A stretch of 64,000 nt of DNA from Amaranthus tricolor. Taxonomy: Eukaryota; Streptophyta; Magnoliopsida; Caryophyllales; Amaranthaceae. The stretch's first letter is position 1; each line of letters opens with the position of its first letter. Shown in pieces: positions 22,291-31,880 of the stretch. The notes under the pieces were generated by a model. That model had not been told where the DNA came from, did no database searches, and saw nothing but the letters and a program-made list of their open reading frames with translations. The DNA lies in the NCBI RefSeq assembly GCF_026212465.1, contig NC_080049.1:1433460-1497459 (forward strand), read 5' to 3'. The position numbers and the translations under genes are program-made.

Positions 22291-24873
22291 ATGAAGAAAT
22301 TGACAATCCGTAAAAAAGCCATTGATTCGAAAAAGAAGCAGTGTGAGTTGTCAACTGAGGTGGGTAATGTAAGGGTAGATGATGTCTTGATTGAAAGTTC
22401 TGAGCTGTTTTTAGCAAATGTAGATGGTAATGCTGATGAGGTTGAGGATAGTAGTAGTGATGATGATTATACATGTGTTAATGAAGATGAATATGAGAAT
22501 GATTCTGATTTGTTTGCGGAAAATGTAGTTTATGGTCTTGATGATGTGTTTATAGGCGATGAGGAAGTTAGGTTGATATTAGATAAGGAGGTTGATGAGC
22601 AAAACAACACAGACATGTACTTTAATGATGATGAACCGCAGTCTGATGATTATGATTTGAGTGCCTTGATTGATGATGAGGAAGGTATATGCAGCTATCC
22701 TACATTCAACCCTGAGATTGATTTCAAGGGTAAGATTAATTTGTCTTTAGGGCTTAAGTTTCCTTCGACATATGTGTTTAGAAAAGCACTAAGGTACCAT
22801 GCTATTGAATGTGGTTACAATTATTATTACCTGCATAATGGTACAAATAGGATCAGTGTGTATTGCTACAACAGATGTGATTGCATGAAATTGAAAGGTA
22901 GAATTGTGAACTGTGTTTGTGGGAAGGAGAAGAAGTGTTATTTTAAGGTTCATGCCGTGAAATTGAAAGATGAGGAGACAGTTCAAATAAGGAGTTATTT
23001 TCCAAACCACACATGTGGTCACCAACACCAAAATAAGAAAGTCACTGCTTTGTATTTAGCTGAGAAATACATAGATGATTGGAGGGACAATCCAACCTGG
23101 GAATTAAAGGCATTTAAGAAACGGGTTAATAGAGAGTTAGGTTGTGAAGTGAAGTATTCTAAGTGTTACATGGCTAAAAGAATTGCAATGAAAATGCTAT
23201 ATGGTGATGCTAGTGAAGAGTATAGCAGGGTTTGGGATTATGCGGAAGCAATAAGGACGTTTAATCCAGGAAGCATAGCAATCGTTAAATGCATTGGAAT
23301 AGACACACCCCCACCTTTGTTCCAAAGGATGTATATATGCTTGACAGCGTGTAAGGAGGGGTTTGTAGCTGGCTGTAGGCCTATTATAGGTGTTGATGGG
23401 GCACATCTGAAGGGAAAATTCCCTGGGGTTTTGTTGACTGCTGTTGGTAAAGATGGGAACAATAATATCTTTCCCATTGCATGGGCTGTGGTTGAAACTG
23501 AAAATGTAGAAACATGGATATGGTTTCTAAATCTTCTAGTGGAAGACCTTAGGTCGGTAACTGCATCGAGTAGTTGGGTTGAAGCAGAAGGTGAAGCTTT
23601 CACCTTCATGAGCGATAGGCAAAAGGTAATTTCTTGTTAATACATTTCTTGTTTCAAATGTAACTAATGAATTTACCCTAAAAAAACTTGTGTAAAATGC
23701 AGGGTTTGGTCGAAGCTTTGAACTCAGTGGTTCCTGAATGCGAAATTAGGTTCTGCTGTAGGCATATATGGGCGAACTTCAAGATCAAGTTCCCTGGAGA
23801 GTTGTTCAAACAACACTTTTGGAGTGCAGCCAGAGCCTACAACAAGGTATGGAATCATTTATGTTTATAGAATCTTTTAGATACATAAATGAATTTAATG
23901 TCAAACTAATTAGTAACAATTTTCGTTACAGAATCATTTTGATAGAGAAATGAATGTAATAAAGAATATTTCTATTGACGCATATGCATATCTAGCTGCT
24001 ATTCCTGCAAAACATTGGTCTAGGCATGCTTTTTGTAGTAGGAGTAAGTCTGGGATGTTATTGAACAATATTTGTGAGGCATTCAACAATGTGTTAGTAG
24101 AAGCAAGGGCGAAGCCTATAATTTCCCTAATGGAGTGGATTAGGAGATATGTAATGCAACGAAGCGCAGCCAAAAGGGAAGGGTTGAGTAACTTTCAAGG
24201 TGAGTTGATGCCAGCTATCACTAAAATTATTGAAAAAAATGCAAAAGAAATATATGGTTTAAGGGTAATCCCAGTGGATGTTTATGAGTTTGAGGTGGAT
24301 GATATTGAAGACTGTTACGTTGTAAACTTGGCCAATAGAACTTGCCATTGTGGAAGTTGGCAGCTTATAGGAATTCCTTGCAAACATGCCGTTGCTTGTA
24401 TTGTGCTTAGAAAATTAGATGCCAAAGACTTTGTCCACGAGGCGTATCTCATGGAAACGTATCGAAAAACGTATAGTCCAAAGTTTTATGGTATGCCAGG
24501 ACACAAAATGTGGCCAACAACCACTTTAGCCAAACCACTTCCTCCACCATATAGAAAGATGCCTGGAAGGCCTAACAAGAGGAAAAGAAAGAAGGAAGTT
24601 GGTGAAGGTAAAGGAGGAAAGAAGGCTATTACAGAATTCAAGCAAAGGAGATGTGGTAATTGCGGTGAAGTTGGTCACTACAAAAAGGGCTGCAAAAATC
24701 AACCTAAACCACCACCACCAACAAAGACCAAGTCAAAAGGTGGAAGGCCTAAAATGGGATCTTCTTCTACTCAACAATCTACAACCAATGATGTGCCTAG
24801 CTCCAGTGGTCAACAACAAATGCAAAACGCTGCATCTACTTCATGTATAATGGATCAAAATAGTCAAATATAG
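22291..24873 (+). CDS. MULE transposase (MURA-type), 3 exons, 806 aa
   Basis: Exons 22291-23625, 23703-23846 and 23932-24873 join in frame (GT-AG introns) with no internal stop. The enzyme would bind the terminal repeats and cut and paste the element. In order: a basic N-terminus (KKLTIRKKA); a long acidic stretch (about 60-140); the MuDR DNA-binding domain (about 143-235; LKFPSTYVFRKALRYHA then a Cys-rich segment); the DDE core with GVDGAHLKG at D369, FMSDRQ at D442 and NNICEAFN at E542, spacings of 73 and 100 residues that fit the family; a SWIM zinc finger C631, C633, C643, H645; and a CCHC knuckle C734, C737, H742, C747. The tail is rich in Pro, Lys and Gln. Length and motifs are those of a complete, potentially active MULE transposase. 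Transcription and activity cannot be seen from sequence. Confidence 0.93.
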
Positions 24874-26085
24874 ACTTGTACTATGTTGAATTATGTCTGG
24901 GATGTACCCTGTAATGTTGAGCTTAATTAAATGTTTTTTAGCAAATGAAGTATGTATACTCAGAATGTACTGTTGCTCTAATATTGCTGTACCCAGTTGA
25001 ACTTAATGTAATGTTCCTTGCAATCAGTAATTGAATTATTTGCACTATCTTGAATCAGTAGGCATATATGTGTGAATCAGTAATGTTGCTGTACCCTGTA
25101 CCCTGAAGTGCTTTGAATCAGTTCACATTTTGAAGATGAGTATACAGAGTATCAGTGAAGCTGAGTATCAAAGTGTGCTTTGAATCAGTACTTTTTGTGC
25201 TTTGAATCAGTATGCAGAAGATGAGTATGCAGAAAATATGTGCAGCAATGTGTAATTGAACTGATTGTTTAAGTTGATTGAATAGTAATTGAATAGTAAT
25301 TGAACTGATCATGTGGATTTAAGTTGATTTCTGTTGCAGCAACTGTGTGTTTGAAGTTGAACTGATTGTTTGTGCAGCATGTATTGAAGTAATCAGTAAT
25401 TCAACTAAAATTGAATATTGAATAGAAGTTGAAATGATCAGTTCAGTAATTTAAGTTTATCATTAGCAATGTGTGTTTGAATCAAGAATGTGTGTGCATC
25501 AACAAATTGAATCAATATTGGCCATAATCAGAAAATGTGTTTGAAACAAGGTGTTGATGTTGATGTTGTGCAACAAGGTGTTTGAAACAGCAATGAACTG
25601 ATCTTGTGGTGCAAATGTGTTTGAATTGTGTTTGAGGATGATTTTGAACTGATCATCAAACACATCACCAACAGAACTGATCATTTTAGTATGCAACAAT
25701 GTTGATGTTGATGTTGAACATTAAAGTATGTAGCAATGTTCAATAATTGAAGAGAGCCATGTTTAGTATTCAATGTTCAACAGATCATCAACCACATCAG
25801 TTCATCAGTTCACCAGCAAACACACAGCAAATTTTGGCAAATCAATTCACACACAGCACCACAGCAATGTTCAACAACTCAGTACATCATTCATTCATTC
25901 ATTCATACACAACACCACAGCACCACAACAAACATACACAGCACTACATCAAACAAAGGAAGCACAGAACAATACCTGCAAAGAAAATTAAATGGAAAAA
26001 ATAAAAAGATCATTCATTCAATCAGAATCATCATGTTACAATATCCAAATCAATCTTACAATAATGCTTAACTAGGTGCTAAACA
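24874..26085. other. Spacer between the two convergent MULE genes, rich in degenerate short repeats
   Basis: From about 25015 to 25960 the sequence is dominated by variants of TTTGAATCAGTA, TTGAACTGATCA, ATGTGTTTGAA, GTTGATGTTGATGTTG and, towards the right, CACAGCA/ATTCATTCATTC. GTGCTTTGAATCAGT occurs nearly unchanged three times between 25110 and 25215. No long open frame is supported. The stretch presumably includes the 3' ends of both genes and may serve as terminator or subterminal binding region. Confidence 0.6.
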
Positions 26086-26523
26086 TCAGTTAGCACCCTT
26101 GATTAATACAAGAAATACCAACAGAAAACAAAACAAAAACCCTAAAAAAAAGCTTTTGATATGATTTCCAAGCTCCCTCTGATTCAACCATTTCTTCTTC
26201 AACATTTTAATTTCTGAAAGAGCTTGTTCATTTTCGTGTTCCAAGCAACATATCCTTGATGTCAAGATCTTGATTTCGGTTGCCAATTGACGCTTTTCCT
26301 CCACAAGCTTGTTAGTGAGTTTTCTTTGCCAAACAACCATTTCAGGTTCATCAACCCATTTAAACTTTTTGCAACCCCTCGATTTTGTATCAGGATTATA
26401 AAAAACGCAAGTATTAAACCTTCTTCCAGGATTTTCCTTGGTCCATGAAACCCTCCTTGCAAAGGGAACTCCACACGCACAATTTTCAATGGAAGAGTTT
26501 TCGCTTGAAGAAGAAGCAGACAT
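26086..26523 (-). CDS. GRF zinc-finger protein with coiled coil and C-terminal membrane segment, 145 aa
   Basis: A single exon on the minus strand inside the MULE, ending in TGA-side spacer and starting about 120 bp from the right TIR. Residues 15-56 form a GRF zinc finger: C15-x-C17, the GRRF core at 33-36, C39, C51 and the closing FKW at 54-56. GRF fingers bind single-stranded or structured nucleic acids in topoisomerase III, NEIL3 and APE2. Residues about 65-120 are charged and heptad-like (KLTNKLVEEKRQLATEIKIL), suggesting a coiled coil. Residues about 123-141 are hydrophobic (FFLGFLFCFLLVFLVLI), suggesting a tail anchor. Small GRF/coiled-coil proteins of this shape are common in plant genomes, often near MULEs. 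Its role in transposition is unknown; it sits where mudrB would in maize MuDR but is not recognisably related. Confidence 0.8.
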   Translation of the reverse strand: MSASSSSENSSIENCACGVPFARRVSWTKENPGRRFNTCVFYNPDTKSRGCKKFKWVDEPEMVVWQRKLTNKLVEEKRQLATEIKILTSRICCLEHENEQALSEIKMLKKKWLNQRELGNHIKSFFLGFLFCFLLVFLVLIKGAN

Positions 26524-26644
26524 AACTGATTAATTGGAAGAAAACGATGATCTTTGAGAGAATTAGGGTTTATCGCAAATGGGAGAAAAGAGGAATGAAT
26601 GGAAGATGAAGCAGGATTGAATGCTGGGAAGTGAAAAGAAGGAG

Positions 26645-26841
26645 ACTTAGGTTAATGAAGGTGACACGTGACTGGCACGTGCTGGTCAACGTCAAAATTA
26701 GCGGTCAAAGGCCTAATTCCGTTATAAGGTACTCTTTTGCAAAATAATGTATTATGTAAGGTAGTTTTTTGCAAAATTTTTTAGTTAAGGTAGTTATTTG
26801 CAAAGTTGGGTTTATGTTAGGTAGTTTTTTAACATTTTGCC
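26645..26841 (-). repeat. Right terminal inverted repeat of the MULE
   Basis: Reverse complement of the left repeat with a handful of mismatches, for example ACTTTGCAAAT versus ATTTGCAAAT and CCTTATAACGG versus CCTTGTAACGG. It ends ...AACATTTTGCC at 26841. Confidence 0.9.
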
Positions 26842-26850
26842 ATAAAATTA

Positions 26851-27275
26851 TAATACACTCATATCACTCTACAATATTATATTCTCTCTAAAAATCATTA
26901 TTAAAACTTGTTTTCAACAATTTTTCAATTTAAAGCTTAGAAACAAGGAATTCACAACGCAAACAACAATTTGAGGTAAATTCAAACTAAATTTTTGTTA
27001 ATTGTTTTGTGATCCTAGTCGCACAAAATGTATGACTTGGCCTAGGCTCAATCCCGCGTTTTATGCGATTTGGATTTTTTCTGCAATTTTTGAAAATCAA
27101 TAATTATTTTTTTTTTTTAATTTTTCGTTTGTTTAATCTATATTTGTTTTTGTTTTCCTTTTTGAATTAGTGATAATGTTTTTTATTTGCTTACTTTTTG
27201 TTTTGAATTTTTTATGTTTTGTTTAATTAATAAGAAAAAAATTTGCCTTAATTAATATTATATAATAACTAATTA
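26851..27275. other. AT-rich spacer between the MULE and the hAT element
   Basis: About 425 bp between two DNA transposons. No gene. The sequence on both outer sides of the MULE (21740s and 26850s) reads as one continuous AT-rich segment once the element and one target copy are removed. Confidence 0.5.
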
Positions 27276-27283
27276 CTTATGTA

Positions 27284-30200
27284 TAGTGATGGCCACGGTC
27301 CGAGTTGGGCCGGTTCCGTTCCGGTTTCATTTGGAACCTGATTCGAACGTTCCGGTTCCGGACGGTTCCAAACGGTTCCTTGGCGGTTCATGAGGCGGTT
27401 CCTGCGGTTTCAACTTGCGGGTCGGGCGGGTCGGACCGTTGGGTCCATTTTTATTTTTCCTTTAAATATAATATAAAAATACTATAATAATGCGGATGTA
27501 CCTTTGATGATTACTTGATTATTAGCAAAATTCATTGCTTGTCATCGTTATTAAAATATTTACTAAAAATAATGAAAAAAATAAATTAATAAGAAACGAT
27601 AAAGATGATTAATAAAAAAAGAGGGAGAAAATGGACTTGAACCTAGTACCCGAAGGAATACTAAGCTGCCTACGTATCCCGAAGGAATCAAAGCCCACGT
27701 AGTTCTTTGTCATACCTTTTATTTGTAGTTGTTGAATGTTGATTGATCGTTGTCCAATTGATCCTATTCATCTTCGTCATCATCATCTAGTTGGTTAAAT
27801 GCTTCCGCTGACTCTCCTCCTGACAATGATGCAGATGTATCCATCATCATCATGGATCATCATCGTTCTTTAGTCCTTGTATTCGAAGCTCCGCTTGATC
27901 CCAATCTTTCTTCCAAGCACATATTTGAATACTATGTGGAGCAAGACGAGATTTCTTTTTGTCTAAAACTCTTCTACCTGCACTAAAAGCAGACTCCGAC
28001 GCAATTGTAGAAGCAGGAATTGCAAGGATATCCTTTGCAATTCTTGATAATATGGGAAATTTTATAGATTTTTCTTTCCACCATTCTAAAATATTATAGC
28101 TACCTTGGTCGATTTTCAAAGTGATGTTTAAGATAATTATCTAATTCTAAATATGAAGTGGAGGGTGAAGAAGAAGATAATCCTACAAAACTATCATCTC
28201 GGCTTATTATGTTAGCTATTATGGAATTATAATAAGTGGGACGTGCCGAGACGCTAGCGCGCCTAGACGTATCGCGACTTGGGTTATATACACTAGCATA
28301 GTAATCATAAAGTTCTGCTAAAAGTTTTTTACAAGTTCCAACATAATTATGTACATCGCTAGGCGGGCGATCTAATGATTGGTAGTAAAATCCAATTACT
28401 TTAGTAGGACTTCTGTCTTGGTCTAAAATTGACGCAATTCCATAAATAAAAGGAAAATCAGTAAAATATGTCTTCCACTTGTCCATCATATCTGCAAGAA
28501 TCGACTTTAAATATGTGTTAGTATCATCATGCAAATCTTTAAGAAGATGATAAAAAATAGTAATACATTCACTTATTACTAAGTGGACGTTTGGTTCGTA
28601 AATATATGAAAAAATCTTAGTTGCATGGTCATATGCTTCTAATATTTTCTGTACACCTATAGCTAGTTCCCATGTGTCATCACTTATATAGTTATCTGTA
28701 CACTCACTATAAAGTTGTGTTATAACTGGACGATAAGCAATCGCTTTTTTTTAATAAATCGTGGGTTGAGCCCCAACGTGTAGGAGTATCTAATGACCAA
28801 TACACTTTTTTTAGTTGATAATGGTCACATAATTGCTTATATCTTCTCTTTACCTGTCCAACTCTAAACCACTTCACTATGTCTCTAATCGGATCTAATA
28901 AATCACTTAGTTGTTTTATACCTGCTCGGCAAGATAAGTTTACTATATGAGCACAACAATGTACGTGTAATAATTTACCCCCAAGGATAAAACTAAATGC
29001 AGGTTTGTTATACAAAAGTTCGATGCATTTAATGTTTGCGGTTGCATTATCGGTAGAACAACATATCTTATCTAATAAGTTCCATTCTTTACATATCTCT
29101 ATTAATCTGTATTTTATGTTTTCACCTGTATGTCTTTCGAGCATTACCTCAAAAGCAATTATTCTTTTTTGAATAATCCAATTTTGATCTATCCAATGTG
29201 CTGTTATACACATATAAGCTTCTAAATGTGGGGGAGCAGACCAAATATCAGTTGTTATGCTAACCCTACCATTAAAAGATTTAAACATTTTTACTAATTT
29301 ATAGCGCATTGATTCATATAATTTAATTGTGCGTCGTTTAAGAGTGTTCCTAGGGATTGCTCTTTATTGTGGTGGCAAAGTTTTTCTAGTGTAATGCTCG
29401 TATGCCCTACTTTCACCATGGTTAAATGGCAATTCATCAAAAATTACATTTTTAGAAAATTCATCAATCATATCATTACGATTATATTTAAAAGGCATAC
29501 CTCCGCTGGGAATGTCCCACTGTCGGCTTCCACTTGTGGTCCCGCTGCTGCTTGCTGCATGAGTTTCTTTTGTGATTCCATGCTTCTTTGCCAAATGTTT
29601 GTTAAAAGATCCCGTACCACCACCTAACACGTATTCACAAAACACAATAAATGAATTTTTAATACATTCTTGATTTATAAAATATGAATATCATGTATGT
29701 ATAAAAAACTTAAAAAGTATTTACCTTTGGTGAAATTGTATGAAACTAAGGTATTTACTCCTTGACTTTCACAAATTCGACAAGGCATAAGAAAACATCT
29801 GGATTGTCGGTTGGTTCTTTTGTACGTAAAATACGACCACTCATGTGAACAGCTCTACTACTAGGAGGTGGCATTGCCGAAAAAGGTTGTCTTACTGGTT
29901 CATCTTCATCTAAATTTAAATATAAAGACATACTCAAATACCACAATATATAAATAAATAATAATTTAAAATTTAATCAATTTGAAGAATAAAATTATAA
30001 AACTAACCGATAGTTTGGAAATCGACTTGTTTACCACAAGCTTGTCTTTGATGTTGTTGTTGTAGTTGTTCTTCATGTGATCTTATTGATGACTGTCGAG
30101 ATCTATGTATCCCAATAGGGGTCGTTGGTTCCTCTTCTTGTTCTTCTTCTTCATCAATTTGTATATTTCTCTTTCCACTTCTTCTGCATAATCGTGTAAT

Positions 30201-30836
30201 TCTCGGTCGTACCCTTCTAGACAAGTTGGTTCATAATTATAATTACTAATCGAAGGTGTTGTTGATATCGACGGAGTTGAAGTGGCCTTTCTTTTGGAGC
30301 TAGAACCTCCCAATGATTTTGCCACTTTAGTAACTTTTTTAGAGGTTTTTTTCAAAAAAGAAGACATGATAATATTGAAATAATAATGGAATTAAGAAAT
30401 AAATAAATAATTAATAGACTAATTATGTAATTAACTAAATTAAGAAATAATTAAAGACTAATTATGTTATTAAGAGAATAATTGCGTAATTAAGTAATCA
30501 AGTAGAGAGAGTAAGAGAGTAGGAGAAGAGATGAGTTGTGAATGAAAATGATTGAAAGTGATGTGCATTTATAGTAAAAATCACAACGGCTAGTTAACGG
30601 CTCTTTTTTGGTAGGTTTCAAAGAACCGCTGGGCCGGTTCACCCGGACCGGTTTCGGTTCCGGTTCACTCGGACCGGTTCCGACCCGTGGTTCTTAGGTC
30701 CGGTTTAAGCAGTTTTTTCCGGCGGTTTCACGATTCCGCGGTTCAGATACTGTCGCGAATGGTTCCGGTTCCGGGACGATTTCAAGCGGTTCGGGACCGG
30801 TTCGGTTCCGGGTAACTCGCTCCGTGGCCATCACTA
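27284..30836 (-). mobile_element. hAT element with decayed transposase
   Basis: Termini TAGTGATGGCCACGG (27284) and CCGTGGCCATCACTA (30836) are inverted. Flanks CTTATGTA (27276-27283) and CTTATGTT (30837-30844) form an 8-bp duplication with one mismatch, as expected for hAT. Both subterminal regions (about 27300-27440 and 30600-30820) are packed with GGTTCCGG/CCGGAACC motifs, probable transposase binding sites, which make these the most GC-rich stretches nearby. The interior carries a minus-strand hAT transposase broken in several places. Confidence 0.9.
27850..30367 (-). pseudogene. hAT transposase with BED finger, broken by stops and frameshifts
   Basis: Minus-strand pieces in order: 30367-30083, a basic Ser-rich N-terminus; 29946-29755, unclear; 29645-29364, a BED-finger remnant (FCEYVLGGGTGSFNKHLAKKHG); 29309-28741, the catalytic core start (ITTDIWSAPPHLEAYMCITAHWI, STDNATANI, HCCAHIVNLSCR); 28740-28100, the helical insert; and 28119-27850, the C-terminal dimerisation domain (FPILSRIAKDILAIPASTIASESAFSAG). 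An in-frame stop near 29364 separates the BED part from the core. A frameshift lies at an A/T run near 28741 and another near 28112 where the last domain begins. These are not explained by introns in any obvious way, so the element is non-autonomous. Confidence 0.85.
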
Positions 30837-30848
30837 CTTATGTTGTTA

Positions 30849-31108
30849 CTCCCTCCGTTTCTTTTTGTTCTTCCCATTTTCTTTTTGCACAATTTTTAAT
30901 ATAAATTTTAAACCTCAATATCTCTAAATATACATAATAAAAAATTATAAAAAATACACAATAAAAATATAAATACATTAAGACGAATCTAACGAGATCT
31001 CAGATGGATATATTTTATCTTCTAAATATGTGTCAAAAACATTAATTAAATTTCTCTCTCCTTAAGGTGGAATATTCTAAATGAGAAAAACATTAGTGAA
31101 CGAAGGGC
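30849..31108. mobile_element. Decayed Stowaway-type MITE
   Basis: Left end CTCCCTCCGTTTCTTTTTGTTC preceded by TA is a typical Stowaway terminus. The presumed right end (GAACGAAGGGCG) is a poor match to the expected CGGAGGGAG, and no second TA could be fixed. It directly follows the right target duplication of the hAT element. Confidence 0.4.
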
Positions 31109-31880
31109 GCATTTTATAATGAAATTACGTATTAATATGACTGGTAATCACGATAGAAACAAGAATATCTTTAGGGGTACATAGTCTAGCAACAATTATA
31201 AACCCACGCTTCTTGAAGGGGATCCTCTTCAAAAGGGTGTCACTAAGTCTATCCGTCGTATTAGGTATGAGCAGACAAACAAACAGACACCTTAGAACTG
31301 GTGCATATTCGTATGGTTACTCTCTTAGTACACATAGATTCTCGGATCTAGTTATGAGAATGAGAGATATAGTTAATATAAGGGGTCTATACGACAAGTT
31401 GTTGATTGGGTGGTTACAAGGGGTAGGTTTGTGTGTACACTAGGTCTAGTATTTCTAATGGTCTTGATGTCCCAATAGAGAACCCAATAAAAGGTCTAGG
31501 TTCACTCCGGGGGACGTAGGTTGGTAGCCAATCGAAATTAGATGATTTGTACACCCCAGTCTGGCGAACCTACGGATATTAGGTTGTTGCCTAGCTGTTG
31601 GGTGATTCATTCATTCACATAATTACTCAATCCAACCCTATTCTTTCGTGATTATGGTTTTACTGTTGTTTTTGTTGTATAATGGTTTTTGATAAGTAAA
31701 AATAAACTAAATGAAAAATAATAAACATCTAATTATTTAACACATAATTTACAACTAATATAATTTTAGATAAAATTTATACTATTTGCTACAGCCTTCA
31801 TATATCATATATCATAATTTATAACTCATATACAATTAGTTCTTACACATGCTAAATCAACCTAATTCTTTCATATTATA
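31109..31880. other. Unassigned sequence
   Basis: A locally less AT-rich stretch (about 31190-31620) with no long open frame and no recognised domain, then AT-rich sequence. It may be an old LTR or non-coding transposon fragment. Confidence 0.4.

Larger units (their letters stand above)
21756..26841. mobile_element. Structurally intact Mutator-like element (MULE) with two genes
   Basis: Terminal inverted repeats of about 200 bp (21756-21955 and 26645-26841) begin GGCAAAATGTTAAAAAACTA and differ at only a few positions by eye. A perfect 9-bp duplication ATAAAATTA flanks the element (21747-21755 and 26842-26850). A 9-bp duplication with long TIRs is the Mutator signature. The 5.1-kb interior carries a transposase gene on plus (22291-24873) and a GRF zinc-finger gene on minus (26523-26086), arranged tail to tail. 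The TIRs contain repeated TGCAAAAAACTACCTTA-type segments and a GCACGTGCC palindrome near their inner part. All parts needed for an autonomous element appear present. Confidence 0.93.

Noticed and set aside
22286..23609. Long minus-strand open frames opposite the MULE transposase
   Set aside because: They are antisense shadows; the plus frame has all the transposase motifs in order.
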